From Bradyrhizobium sp. AUGA SZCCT0158 (GTDB lineage Bacteria > Pseudomonadota > Alphaproteobacteria > Rhizobiales > Xanthobacteraceae): 64,000 nt of DNA. The translations under genes were made by a program, and so were the position numbers. How positions within the stretch are numbered: the first letter of the stretch is position 1; the number at the start of each line of letters is the position of its first letter. This document shows positions 17,264 through 26,544 of the stretch, in pieces. The stretch spans positions 1 through 64,000 of the forward strand of contig NZ_JAFCME010000005.1 in the NCBI RefSeq assembly GCF_018130065.1, written 5' to 3'. The notes under the pieces are model-generated. The model was not told where the DNA came from, made no database searches, and worked only from the letters and a program-made list of their open reading frames with translations.

Positions 17264-18295
17264 CTAGAGGCGGAATTCCTCGCCAAGGTAAAGACGGCGT
17301 ACATCCGGATCGTTGACGATGTCGTCCGGACTGCCCTCCGTCAAGATTTCCCCGGCATAGACGATGTAGGCGCGGTCGGTCAGGCCGAGCGTTTCACGCA
17401 CGTTGTGGTCGGTGATCAAGACGCCGATGCCGCGATTGGTGAGGTGGCGCACCAGATCCTGAATGTCGCCGACGGCGATCGGATCGATGCCGGCGAACGG
17501 CTCGTCGAGCAGCATGTAGTTCGGACGCGTTGCCAGCGCGCGCGCGATCTCGACGCGGCGACGCTCGCCGCCGGACAGCGCGATCGACGGCGATTTGCGC
17601 AGGCGCGCGATGTTGAATTCATCGAGCAGCGCATCGAGCTCGGCCTCGCGCTTTTTCCGCGAAGGTTCGACCACCTCGAGCACCGCGCGAATATTCTGTT
17701 CCACCGTGAGGCCGCGGAAGATCGACGCTTCCTGCGGCAGATAGCCGATGCCGAGCCGCGCGCGCTGATACATCGGCAGCTTGGTCACGTCATGGCCGTC
17801 GAGTTCGATGGTGCCGCGGTCGGCCTTGATCAGCCCGGTGATCATGTAGAACACCGTGGTCTTGCCGGCGCCGTTCGGCCCGAGCAAACCCACCGCCTCA
17901 CCGCGGCGAACATAGATGCTGACGCCGCGCACGACCTTGCGGGTGCCAAAGCTTTTTTCCACGCTATGCACGGCCAGGTAGCCCGGCCGCTGGATCAGAC
18001 GGGGCGCAGCCGCGCCATTGGTCCTGGATTGGTCCTTGGGGGCCTGGGTTCTGGGGGCCTGCGCGCGCGGGCGCGGTTCCTCGTATGGCGGCTCCACCGC
18101 ATGCTCCGGCGTCTGGGGCAATTCCAGTCCGGTCAGCGGGACGGCACGTGCCATCGGCGGCGCATCGCGCACCGGGTTCGTCAGCATGTCGCCAAAGGAA
18201 TCGCCGAGCGCAGTGATGTCCTCGCGCGAACGCGCAAATCCTGCCGGCCCGCGTTTTGCGGGGCGTCGACGGAACATGCCGAGTAAATCCACCAT
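17264..18295 (-). CDS. lptB: LPS export ABC transporter ATP-binding protein LptB, with long N-terminal extension
   Basis: LptB powers extraction of lipopolysaccharide from the inner membrane with LptFG. The ATPase spans about residues 105-343, with Walker A GPNGAGKTT, signature ALSGGERRRVEIARAL and Walker B YMLLDEPFAGIDP, ending near ITDHNVRETLGLTDRAYIVY. The first 100 residues are an extra, low-complexity Pro/Arg/Ala region; canonical LptB is about 240 residues. No internal start before the ATPase is clearly better. It is placed between lptA and rpoN. Confidence 0.93.
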   Translation of the reverse strand: MVDLLGMFRRRPAKRGPAGFARSREDITALGDSFGDMLTNPVRDAPPMARAVPLTGLELPQTPEHAVEPPYEEPRPRAQAPRTQAPKDQSRTNGAAAPRLIQRPGYLAVHSVEKSFGTRKVVRGVSIYVRRGEAVGLLGPNGAGKTTVFYMITGLIKADRGTIELDGHDVTKLPMYQRARLGIGYLPQEASIFRGLTVEQNIRAVLEVVEPSRKKREAELDALLDEFNIARLRKSPSIALSGGERRRVEIARALATRPNYMLLDEPFAGIDPIAVGDIQDLVRHLTNRGIGVLITDHNVRETLGLTDRAYIVYAGEILTEGSPDDIVNDPDVRRLYLGEEFRL

Positions 18296-18484
18296 CCCGC
18301 TTCGCTTAGCCTTTCACGGTGATCCCGCGACACCCGCCGGCGAATCGATCCGCCTGCAAAGCATGAATGAATGGATGTTCCCTGCCCAGTGGAACACCTT
18401 GCCGCGCCCGCCCAGTAGATACAGCCTCGGAACCCCGGCTTCAACCACGAGCGCCCAAAATAATAGTTAAGACTTTGATTTGTC

Positions 18485-19171
18485 TTATTTTTTCCCAGGA
18501 AGCAGCATGGGCGGGCCCGGCTTCGCGCCGCCCGGTGCCGGCGCCGGCGCCGATCCGCAGCCCTGGGACCCCTGGTCGAACAGGCCCCGCACCTGGCCGC
18601 TGTCGGATTCGACCCGCGACACGCCGGTGGTCATGTCCACCTTCAGGCGGTCGCCCTGGAGCACGTTTTTGCACTGGGTGAGCACCACGCCGCCCGTCAT
18701 GGTGATGAGGTTAGCCCTGGTGTCGAAGATAGCGGTCTCGCCGGTCACCACCTGGTCTTTCTGCGTGACGACGACTTTGCCCTTGGCTTCCAGCCGGCGG
18801 ATCGAGGAGCTGCCGCCGGGCCCCGGGCTTGCCGCCTGCATCGGGGCGGATTTCGATCCCTTGGCGGCAGCAGGCGCCGGCGCGGCCGGACCCGAATCGT
18901 AAAACACCACCAGTGTCTTCGAGGTCATGGTGGTGTCGCCCTGCACGACCTTCACATTGCCCGCGAAGGTCGCTTCCTTTTGCTTGTCGCGCATCTCCAG
19001 CGATGCGGCCTCGATTTGAATCGGCTGATCGCGGTTCTGCGAAAAGCCCTGCATCGCGTTGGGCACGCCCGACACAGCGCCTTGCGCCAAAGCCGCGCCA
19101 GGGCCGATCAGCGCGAGCGCGAACGCCGCCGTGGCCAGACTGCGCGGGAAAAACAGCTTCATGAAAATCAT
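18485..19171 (-). CDS. lptA: LPS transport periplasmic protein LptA
   Basis: This 228-residue periplasmic protein bridges the inner and outer membranes for LPS transfer. The signal peptide ends near ALIGPGAALAQG. The OstA fold runs through PIQIEAASLEMRDKQKEATF and AGNVKVVQGDTTMTSKTLVV to GGVVLTQCKNVLQGDRLKVD. The tail is Gly/Pro/Ala-rich. Its ATG overlaps the lptC stop by 4 nt, so they are coupled. A 189-bp gap separates it from lptB. Confidence 0.92.
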   Translation of the reverse strand: MIFMKLFFPRSLATAAFALALIGPGAALAQGAVSGVPNAMQGFSQNRDQPIQIEAASLEMRDKQKEATFAGNVKVVQGDTTMTSKTLVVFYDSGPAAPAPAAAKGSKSAPMQAASPGPGGSSSIRRLEAKGKVVVTQKDQVVTGETAIFDTRANLITMTGGVVLTQCKNVLQGDRLKVDMTTGVSRVESDSGQVRGLFDQGSQGCGSAPAPAPGGAKPGPPMLLPGKK

Positions 19172-19911
19172 TTCGCGTTGGAAGATTTGCCGGAGACGGA
19201 TCGCGTCTTCGGCGCGGGAGCAACGGGTTCGGGCGCCGGCGCAGGCTGTGCGGGCGCAACGTCGTCACCCAGTTTGTCCAGATTCATCACGACATTGCCT
19301 TCGAACCGCACCACCTCGCCGCTGTTGAGGATTTTGAGCCTGTCGGCGACGAGCGTTCCGTTCAGCAGCTTGACATCGACGTGTTCATCCGAGGTTACCG
19401 TGCCCTTGTTGATGTCGATATAGGCCTGCGACAGGCGGGCTTCATAGCCGGTGGAGGATTGCAGGAAGATATCCTTACGCAGATCGAGCAATTGCTGCTT
19501 GCTGTCGTAATAGCCGGTGCGGGCGTCCATCGTCACCGTGCTCTTGTCTTCCAGCATCACCTTGGCGCGCGGCGCCCTGAGTTCCATGTGGTCGGGATCG
19601 GTCAGATCCTGGATCGCGGCCTTGGCCCAGACTTCGTACGGCCGCTGGTCGGTCGAAAAGCCGGCGAGATGCGGCGACTCCATCGTAATCTTGGTGCCGG
19701 AAACAACCAGATTACCGATGTCGACCGGGAGCTTCGGCAACAGCATCCGGAACGGATTGAAGATCGACACGGCAACGATGCTCGCCATCGCCAGCACCAC
19801 CGCCGACGGCACCGCGATCCGCAGCATCCGTACCATCCGGCTGTGGCGCGCCGCGCTGGCAAAGCGCGCCTCCATTCCGGCGACGTAGGCTGGGTTCTGT
19901 GACGAGTTCAC
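19168..19911 (-). CDS. lptC: LPS export protein LptC
   Basis: This 247-residue bitopic inner-membrane protein passes LPS from LptFG to LptA. One membrane segment (about residues 29-50, RIAVPSAVVLAMASIVAVSI) is followed by a periplasmic OstA-like domain with GTKITMESPHLAGFSTDQRP and LMDKLGDD-like ends. The C-terminal tail is Pro/Ala/Lys-rich. It heads the minus-strand lptC-lptA-lptB-rpoN group. Confidence 0.9.
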   Translation of the reverse strand: MNSSQNPAYVAGMEARFASAARHSRMVRMLRIAVPSAVVLAMASIVAVSIFNPFRMLLPKLPVDIGNLVVSGTKITMESPHLAGFSTDQRPYEVWAKAAIQDLTDPDHMELRAPRAKVMLEDKSTVTMDARTGYYDSKQQLLDLRKDIFLQSSTGYEARLSQAYIDINKGTVTSDEHVDVKLLNGTLVADRLKILNSGEVVRFEGNVVMNLDKLGDDVAPAQPAPAPEPVAPAPKTRSVSGKSSNAK

Positions 19912-20063
19912 CGCTGCTCCAGAGCGAGGTTAGCCCGCCATTGTAGCCGGGATTGCCTTAGGATGCAGCCCGGACCTCGCTTTACCAGTGTGACCGAAAC
20001 GGGGCGTAAACACCCCCCAGGCGGCCCTGAATGCCCCCTGGGGCTGCTTCAAATCGCCCCGGT

Positions 20064-20678
20064 TCAGGAATGGGCGAAAATATCCTCGGCCTCCCAGCCG
20101 CCAAGGTCGAGCCTGGCCCGGGTCGGCAGGAAATCGAAACAGGCCTGCGCCAGTTCGGTGCGCCCCTCGCGCGCCAGCATGGCGTTGAGCCGTTCACGCA
20201 GGCCATGCAGATGCAGCACGTCGGAGGCCGCATAGGCGAGCTGCGCCTCGCTGAGGCTGGCCGAGCCCCAGTCGCTCGACTGCTGCTGCTTCGACAGGTC
20301 GATATTGAGCACCTCGCGCACCAGATCCTTCAGGCCATGCCGGTCGGTATAGGTGCGGCTCAGCCGCGAGGCGATCTTGGTGCAGTAGACCGGCTGCGGC
20401 ATCACGCCGAAGGCATTGTAGAGGGCGGCCAGATCGAAGCGGGCGAAGTGGAAGATCTTGATGACCTTGGGATTGGCGAGCAGCGCCTTCAGGTTCGGCG
20501 CGTCGCTGTGGTCCTTCGGGATCTGGATCACGTCGGCGGTGCCGTCGCCATTCGACATCTGCACCACGCAAAGCCGGTCGCGGTGCGGATTGAGCCCCAT
20601 GGTCTCGGTGTCGATCGCAACCGAATCCGTGTAGCGGGAAAGATCCGGCAGATCGCCGCGATGCAGGCGGATGGTCAT
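20064..20678 (-). CDS. Ribonuclease D-like 3'-5' exoribonuclease
   Basis: This 204-residue protein is a single DEDD exonuclease domain, shorter than E. coli RNase D, which also has HRDC domains. Motif Exo I is VAIDTETMGLN (DxE), Exo II includes KIFHFARFDLAAL, and Exo III is YAASDVLHLHGL (YxxxD). It is likely involved in tRNA or rRNA 3' processing. It diverges from the NYN gene at 20847. Confidence 0.9.
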   Translation of the reverse strand: MTIRLHRGDLPDLSRYTDSVAIDTETMGLNPHRDRLCVVQMSNGDGTADVIQIPKDHSDAPNLKALLANPKVIKIFHFARFDLAALYNAFGVMPQPVYCTKIASRLSRTYTDRHGLKDLVREVLNIDLSKQQQSSDWGSASLSEAQLAYAASDVLHLHGLRERLNAMLAREGRTELAQACFDFLPTRARLDLGGWEAEDIFAHS

Positions 20679-20846
20679 GGTGTTGGGAACCTCTTCGAAT
20701 CGGCAGAACCTAAAGTCCTAAGGTAACGTCGAAATCGCCGCCAAACGAGGGTCCGGCGGGCCCAAATCACGCTACTTTAGGGGGGGCCTTTTCCAGAATC
20801 GGCGGAGTTGCGTCAATATGGCGGCGACCACAAAGGGGGTGCACCA

Positions 20847-21605
20847 ATGAAAGCCGAACAGCAGCGCTTGCCTCGTTTTGCCGTGCTGATCGATGCCGAC
20901 AACACCTCGCCGCTGATTGCCGGCGGCTTGTTCGAGGAAGTCGCCAAATTCGGCGAGGCCAGCGTCCGCCGCATCTATGGTGATTTTTCCGGGCCGCACC
21001 TCAAGTCATGGTCCGAGATCCTGCAAAAGCACGCCATCGATCCCTACCAGCAATTTGCCTACACCAAGGGCAAGAACGCATCTGACATCGCGCTGGTCAT
21101 CGACGCCATGGACCTCTTGCACAGCGGACGGTTCGACGGCTTTTGCCTGGTGTCATCAGACAGCGATTTTACGCGCCTTGCCTCCCGCATGCGCGAGCAA
21201 GGCGCCGACGTCTACGGATTTGGCGCCCAGAAGACGCCGGAGAGTTTCAGGCAGGCGTGCCGCAGGTTTATTTACACCGAGAATCTTTTGCCGGCGGCGC
21301 AGGCGGCCTCCAACGCGGAGACGCCGTCCAAGCCGGTTTCCCTCCAGCCTCGGAGTGCCGCGATTCCAATACTGAAAAAGGCCATTTCGCAGATCGAGGG
21401 CGAGGACGGATGGGTTTCGCTGGGGCAGGTGGGCACGCAACTTTCAAACCTATTCTCTGATTTCGACCAGCGCTCATACGGTCATAGCAAACTCATCGAT
21501 CTGGTCCGCAAGACGGATGCCTTCGACGTTGAAAGGATCGATAGCGGGCATGTGCGGATCAGGGCCAAGGAAACAGCCAAGAATCCGAAGGGCAAGGCGA
21601 AGTAG
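20847..21605 (+). CDS. NYN-domain ribonuclease-like protein with C-terminal OST-HTH/LOTUS domain
   Basis: The 252-residue product has an N-terminal NYN (PIN-like) nuclease domain: FAVLIDADNTSP supplies the first acid, TKGKNASDIALVIDAMDLL the second and CLVSSDSDFTRLASRMR the third. A linker at about 150-180 leads to an OST-HTH/LOTUS-type RNA-binding domain (IPILKKAISQIEGEDGWVSL, YGHSKLIDLVRKTDAFDVER). The start ATG at 20847 is preceded by GGGGG; the in-frame upstream start adds 13 residues. The substrate is unknown. The same pairing occurs in eukaryotic MARF1-type proteins. Confidence 0.88.
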   Translation: MKAEQQRLPRFAVLIDADNTSPLIAGGLFEEVAKFGEASVRRIYGDFSGPHLKSWSEILQKHAIDPYQQFAYTKGKNASDIALVIDAMDLLHSGRFDGFCLVSSDSDFTRLASRMREQGADVYGFGAQKTPESFRQACRRFIYTENLLPAAQAASNAETPSKPVSLQPRSAAIPILKKAISQIEGEDGWVSLGQVGTQLSNLFSDFDQRSYGHSKLIDLVRKTDAFDVERIDSGHVRIRAKETAKNPKGKAK

Positions 21606-21907
21606 GTTTTTCCTGCCGCTATTCGGCACGAGAGCTGGCCGCGCTGAACGCAGCCATACACCCGCGCCGCGCTGGAGTCTCTCATCACATCCTCGCGAGA
21701 GCCGACGCGATTTTTTACTTTCGTAGCCATCTTTCGATACGTTGCATCGCCTTCGACAACCTCTCGCCCGATTTCGGCGCTTGATCATCGCCGCCCGCCT
21801 CGGCCCGCGCCGTCCGTGTGAATCGATCTGTCCCAGCTCATATGTTTTCCGGCCATGCGGCGTCCGTGCGGCGCGCCGCACGGCATCGCTCCCGACGAGA
21901 GAATGTC

Positions 21908-23178
21908 ATGACCGAACCGATCGCGGCAGCGCCAACCGAGCAACAACCGGAGCAGGAGCGCGGCTTTTCGCGCTACCAGTCGTTCCTCATTGCGCTGCTG
22001 GCGTTCGCGCAATTCACGATCATTCTCGACTTCATCATCATGTCGCCGCTTGGCGCCATCCTGATGCCCGCGCTCGATATTACCGCCGGGCAATTCGGCG
22101 TGGCGGTTTCGGCCTACGCATTCAGCGCCGGCATTTCAGGCATCCTTGCCGCCGGCTTTGCCGATCGGTTCGATCGCAAGCGCCTGCTGCTGTTTTCTAC
22201 CTTGGCTTTACGTTGGGAACGCTGCTGTGCGCGCTGGCGCCGAACTATCATTTGCTTCTGCTCGGCCGGATCGTGACCGGACTGTTCGCCGGCGTGATCG
22301 GCTCGGTGGTGCTCGCCATCATCACCGATCTGTTTCCGCTGCACCAGCGCGGCCGTGTGATGGGTTTCGTGCAAACGGCCTTCGCCGCCAGCCAGGTGCT
22401 CGGCATTCCGGCCGGACTTTTTCTCGCCAACCACTGGAGCTGGCACGTCTCTTTCGGTGCGATCGTCGGCCTGTCGATCGTCGCGATAGCTGCGATCCTG
22501 CTCGTGATGCAGCCCGTGAACGCGCATCTGCGACTAAAGCAGGACAGGAACGCGTTCCGGCACCTGATCGCGACCATCGGGCAGCCGCGCTATACGCTGG
22601 CCTTTGCGGTGACGACGCTGCTGTCGACCGGCGGCTTCATGCTGATGCCGTTCGGCAGCGCCTTCACCGTGCACAATCTCGGCATCGACATCCTGCATCT
22701 TCCGACCATCTATCTCGTTTCCGGCGTTTTCAGCATTTTCATCGGGCCGCTGGTCGGACGGGCGAGCGATACTTTCGGAAAATTCCCGACCTTTATGTTC
22801 GGCAGCGCCGTTTCGGTGGTCATGGTGCTGATCTACACGCATCTCGGCCACGTCAGTCTGACGACCGCCATCATCGTCAACGTCCTGATGTTCGTCGGCA
22901 TCTTTTCGCGCATGATCCCGTCGCAGGCGCTGATTTCAGCGATACCCGACGCCAGCCAGCGCGGTTCGTTCAGCGCGGTCAGCGCTTCGCTGCAACAACT
23001 CTCCGGCGGGCTCGGATCGGTGTTCGCCGCCGCGATCATCGCGCAAAACCCGGACGGCACGCTCCGGCATTTCGACTGGCTGGGCTACGTCGTGGTCGCA
23101 ACCTCGATCCTGTCGCTGATCATGATGTATTTCGTGCAGAAGTCGGTCGCGGGTCAGGCCGCCAAGCACATGGTCTGA
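21908..23178 (+). pseudogene. MFS transporter gene with a single-base frameshift
   Basis: Starting at ATG 21908 (MTEPIAAAPTEQQPEQERGF) the frame gives helices 1-3 of an MFS exporter, through DFIIMSPLGAILMPALDI and GFADRFDRKRLLLF. The rest (FYLGFTLGTLLCALAPNYHL, onward to the end at 23178) reads in another frame. Adding one T to the T4 run at 22193-22196 restores one continuous protein of about 423 residues. The remaining helices are intact, so the break is recent or a sequencing artefact. The substrate is unknown; the family resembles drug/sugar exporters. Confidence 0.87.
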
Positions 23179-23279
23179 GGTTTGAGCGTTCCGCCAGCCG
23201 CGGCAACGGGCATGCGGTTTTGGGACCGGTCTGCAGGCCGGTCAGCCCGCCTTTCAGCGTCATCATGGGCATGGGCAAA

Positions 23280-23366
<87 letters not shown>

Positions 23367-23581
23367 CCGGGCGGGTTAGTAAGGATCAGTCGCGAGCTTG
23401 TCAAATTGATGAATTGCGGGCTGGGCAATAAATTTTTGGCCCATCGCCCTTCCGGAAAACCGGAGCCCACTTTTCCGGGCGGTGTGCAAATATGCTGTAC
23501 AGCGGCGGCGGGTTGGCGTATCGCGAATCCGCTAAATATCCCCATTAGCTCTCGAATTTGACCGCAGGAATGGACCCGGCA

Positions 23582-24559
23582 ATGGACCCGATGGCATCGA
23601 ACCAGGAAACGCTCGTCACGATCTTCGGCGGATCGGGCTTTCTGGGGCGAAACGTGGTCCGGGCGCTGGCCAAGCGCGATTATCGCATCCGGGTGGCGGT
23701 GCGGCGGCCGGAGCTGGCCGGGCATCTGCAGCCGCTTGGCAGGGTCGGCCAGATCCACGCCGTGCAGGCCAATTTGCGCTATCCGGCCTCGGTCGAGGCT
23801 GCCATGCGGGATTCCCAGATCGCGATCAACCTGGTCGGCATCCTGGCCGAGGGCGGCGCGCAGTCCTTTGACGCCGTGCAGGCCAAGGGCCCGGCAACGA
23901 TCGCCAAGGCCGTCGCCGCCGCCGGCGGGCGGATGGTGCATGTCTCCGCGATCGGCGCCGACGAAAACTCGCCGTCGGGCTATGGCCGCTCCAAGGCCGC
24001 CGGCGAACAGGCCGTGCTGGCAGCCGTGCCTTCCGCCACCATCCTGCGGCCGTCGCTGATGTTCGGCCCGGAGGATCAATTTACCAACCGTTTTGCCGCG
24101 CTCGCGCGGATGTCGCCGGCGCTGCCGCTGATCGGCGGTGGCGAGACGAGGATGCAGCCGGCCTATGTCGGCGACGTCGCGACCGCGGTCGCGGAGGCCG
24201 TCGATGGCAAGGCAAAGCCAGGCGCGACCTATGAGCTCGGCGGGCCGGAAGTGCTAACCATGCGCGAGATCATGGAAATCATTCTTATCATCACCGAACG
24301 TAACCGCGCGCTGGTTTCGCTGCCGTTCGGCCTGGCGAAGCTGAACGCACTGTTCCTGCAATTCGCACCGGGCGCGCTGAAACTGACGCCGGATCAGGTC
24401 GCCATGCTGCGCTCGGACAATGTGGTGTCGGATGCGGCGAAGGCCGCAGGGCTGACGCTGGAAGGACTCGGCATCGCACCCGATTCGATGGAAGCGATCG
24501 CCCCGCAATATCTCTGGCGCTTCCGCGCCGCAGGCCAGTTCCAGCGGAAGGCCGTGTAA
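23582..24559 (+). CDS. Complex I NDUFA9-subunit-like NAD(P)-binding protein
   Basis: This 325-residue atypical short-chain dehydrogenase/reductase has the Rossmann motif TIFGGSGFLGRNVVRALAKR near residue 12. The VHVSAIGADENSPSGYGRSK region has the YxxxK-like Tyr/Lys. It matches the NDUFA9/Nad-subunit-like group common in alphaproteobacteria; the ancestral bacterial role is unclear. I choose ATG 23582 with the upstream AGGA; ATG 23591 (MASNQETL) is also possible, and the TTG at 23558 is less likely. Confidence 0.85.
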   Translation: MDPMASNQETLVTIFGGSGFLGRNVVRALAKRDYRIRVAVRRPELAGHLQPLGRVGQIHAVQANLRYPASVEAAMRDSQIAINLVGILAEGGAQSFDAVQAKGPATIAKAVAAAGGRMVHVSAIGADENSPSGYGRSKAAGEQAVLAAVPSATILRPSLMFGPEDQFTNRFAALARMSPALPLIGGGETRMQPAYVGDVATAVAEAVDGKAKPGATYELGGPEVLTMREIMEIILIITERNRALVSLPFGLAKLNALFLQFAPGALKLTPDQVAMLRSDNVVSDAAKAAGLTLEGLGIAPDSMEAIAPQYLWRFRAAGQFQRKAV

Positions 24560-24572
24560 GCAACCGCCTCGA

Positions 24573-24661
24573 TTCGTAGGATGGGTTGAGCTCTACGCGA
24601 AACCCATCAATTGGTCGGCAAAGGTGATGGGTTTCGCAAGAGCTCACCCCATCCTACGATT
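24573..24661. repeat. Extragenic palindromic element, family C copy 1
   Basis: CGTAGGATGGGTTGAGCTCT is mirrored by AGAGCTCACCCCATCCTACG, with an inner GAAACCCATCA/TGATGGGTTTC stem. It fills the convergent gap between the NDUFA9-like gene and uppP. Confidence 0.82.
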
Positions 24662-24670
24662 CTGCAGGAC

Positions 24671-25477
24671 CTACCGTCCCAGCGCCAGCGCGATCAGGCC
24701 GACCGTGCCGGCGATCACGCGCCACCACGCGAAAAACGTAAAGCCGTGGCGCGTGACGTAGGTCAAAAACGTCTTCACCACGATCATCGCGGTGATGAAG
24801 GAAACCACGAAGCCGATGGCGACGACGCCGATGTGATCGGTCGTCATCTCGCCGCGGTTCTTGTAGAAGTCATACGCGAACGCGCCGATCATGGTCGGGA
24901 TCGCCAGGAAGAATGAGAATTCCGCGGCCGACCGCTTGTCCGAGCCGAGCAGCATCGAAGCCACAATGCTGGCGCCGGAGCGCGACACGCCGGGAATCAT
25001 CGCCACGCACTGCGCGATGCCGATCCACAGATACATCATCAGCGGGAACCGCGTGGCGTCGAACTCGCGCGGTTTGAGCTCGAGCTGATCGACCCAGATC
25101 AGGATTGCGCCACCCACGATCAGCGAGAAACAAACCACCCACGGATTGAACAGCAGTTCCTTGATGTATTTGCCGGCAACCAGGCCGACGATGACAGCCG
25201 GCAGGAACGCCACCAGCACGCCGATGACGAAGCGCCGGTCGTCGGGGTTGGAGAACATCCCGAGTGCGACCCGCCACAATTTGGTGAAATAGAGCACCAC
25301 GATCGCGAGAATCGCGCCGAGCTGAATCAGCACGACAAAACTCTGCCAGAAATTGCCCTCACCGAGGCCAAAGAAGCGTTGCGCCAGCAGCAGATGGCCG
25401 GTCGAGGAAACCGGTATGAATTCCGTCACACCCTCGACGATGCCGAGAATCACCGCCCGCACTGCATCTGACATCAT
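24671..25477 (-). CDS. uppP: Undecaprenyl-diphosphatase
   Basis: UppP recycles undecaprenyl pyrophosphate for peptidoglycan and LPS synthesis and can confer bacitracin resistance. The 268-residue protein has about eight membrane segments. Catalytic motif 1, EGVTEFIPVSSTGHLLL, lies near residue 14. Motif 2, PGVSRSGASI, is near residue 165. The length is typical. It converges with the NDUFA9-like gene. Confidence 0.95.
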   Translation of the reverse strand: MMSDAVRAVILGIVEGVTEFIPVSSTGHLLLAQRFFGLGEGNFWQSFVVLIQLGAILAIVVLYFTKLWRVALGMFSNPDDRRFVIGVLVAFLPAVIVGLVAGKYIKELLFNPWVVCFSLIVGGAILIWVDQLELKPREFDATRFPLMMYLWIGIAQCVAMIPGVSRSGASIVASMLLGSDKRSAAEFSFFLAIPTMIGAFAYDFYKNRGEMTTDHIGVVAIGFVVSFITAMIVVKTFLTYVTRHGFTFFAWWRVIAGTVGLIALALGR

Positions 25478-25851
25478 GATTGGGTCCGTTTCCGATCGAA
25501 ATCAGCCGAAAAAGCCGGGCCCTTCTCGCCTATTCAAACCCATCTCGCAATCGCAAAAAAACAGCAAACACCGGTTGCCTCGTATGCAGGCTCGGCTATA
25601 GCGTTTCGAGCGAACCGACACCGGATCGCGTAGCAATCTGCGTGAGGAAAACGCGCCGAAACAAGTGATTGCGGCCTCCCTTCTGATTTCAATCGGGACC
25701 CGAATAGGGTCTAGTGGCTCCGTTCGACTGACGCGGCCTTGAAGAGATTGAGGGTTTTTTAAGCGCCGCGAACTAACCCCGAGGATTCCTGATCCAAGGA
25801 CTTCCAATTCCAAGGACTTCCAACTCCAAGGGCTTCCGATTCAAGGACTTC
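25478..25851. other. 374-bp divergent intergenic region between uppP and GST
   Basis: The region should hold promoters for both flanking genes. I see no ORF with a recognisable domain. Its last 58 bp are a tandem repeat (25794-25851, listed separately). Confidence 0.5.
25794..25851 (+). repeat. 16-bp tandem repeat carrying Shine-Dalgarno-like cores before GST
   Basis: CCAAGGACTTCCAATT and CCAAGGACTTCCAACT are consecutive near-identical units, then CCAAGGGCTTCCGATT, then a partial CAAGGACTTC that abuts the ATG. Each unit contains AAGG, and only the last lies at proper distance from the start codon. Confidence 0.85.
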
Positions 25852-26544
25852 ATGTACACGCTGCACCATCATCCGTTCTGCCCGCATTCGCGTTTCATTC
25901 GCCTGATCCTCGGCGAACACGGCCTCGATCTGCGCCTGGTGGAAGAACGGGTCTGGGAACGTCGCGAGGCGTTTCTCGCGCTCAACCCCGCGGGCACCAC
26001 GCCGGTCCTGATTGCCGAAGGTTATCCCGCGATACCCGGCGTCGGCATCATCGCCGAATATCTCGATGAGGTGCATGGCCCCAGTGCCGACGAGCGGCGC
26101 ATGCTGCCGGTCTCGATGGGCGAGCGCATCGAGGTGCGCCGGCTGATGGCGTGGTTCAACGAAAAATTTTTCGAGGAGGCCTCCAATCCGCTGGTGACCG
26201 AGCGCATCTACAAGCGCTTCATGAGCGAGGAGAATGGCGGCGGCGCCCCGGCGGCCGACGTGATCCGCGCGGCCAAGGTCAATGTGCGCTATCATCTGGC
26301 CTATATCGGCTGGCTGGCGCAGACGCGGAACTTCCTTGCCGGCGACCGGCTGACCTACGCGGACCTCGCCGCCGCGGCGCACCTTTCGGCGATCGATTAT
26401 CTGGGCGATGTGCCATGGAGCGAGGACGACGCGGCAAAGGCGTGGTACGCGCGGGTGAAATCCCGCCCGTCGTTCCGTCCGTTGCTGAGCGAATGGCTGG
26501 CCGGCGTGCCGGCGTCGCAGAGCTACGTGGACCTCGACTTCTGA
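25852..26544 (+). CDS. Glutathione S-transferase family protein
   Basis: This 230-residue GST has a thioredoxin-like N-terminal domain starting [20 protein letters not shown], where Cys10 or the nearby Ser would hold glutathione. [10 protein letters not shown] contains the cis-Pro. An all-helical C-terminal domain follows, with [20 protein letters not shown] as landmark. Substrate is unknown. The stop overlaps the region where queG begins, so these two are likely cotranscribed. Confidence 0.9.
   Translation: MYTLHHHPFCPHSRFIRLILGEHGLDLRLVEERVWERREAFLALNPAGTTPVLIAEGYPAIPGVGIIAEYLDEVHGPSADERRMLPVSMGERIEVRRLMAWFNEKFFEEASNPLVTERIYKRFMSEENGGGAPAADVIRAAKVNVRYHLAYIGWLAQTRNFLAGDRLTYADLAAAAHLSAIDYLGDVPWSEDDAAKAWYARVKSRPSFRPLLSEWLAGVPASQSYVDLDF

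Noticed and set aside
21742..21907. The ORF beginning at 21742 as the MFS start
   Set aside because: Its first part reads in a frame with no MFS similarity; the true N terminus is at 21908 in another frame, before the frameshift.
25794..25851. A CRISPR-like short repeat array
   Set aside because: The 16-bp units are contiguous with no spacers, so this is a tandem repeat, not CRISPR.
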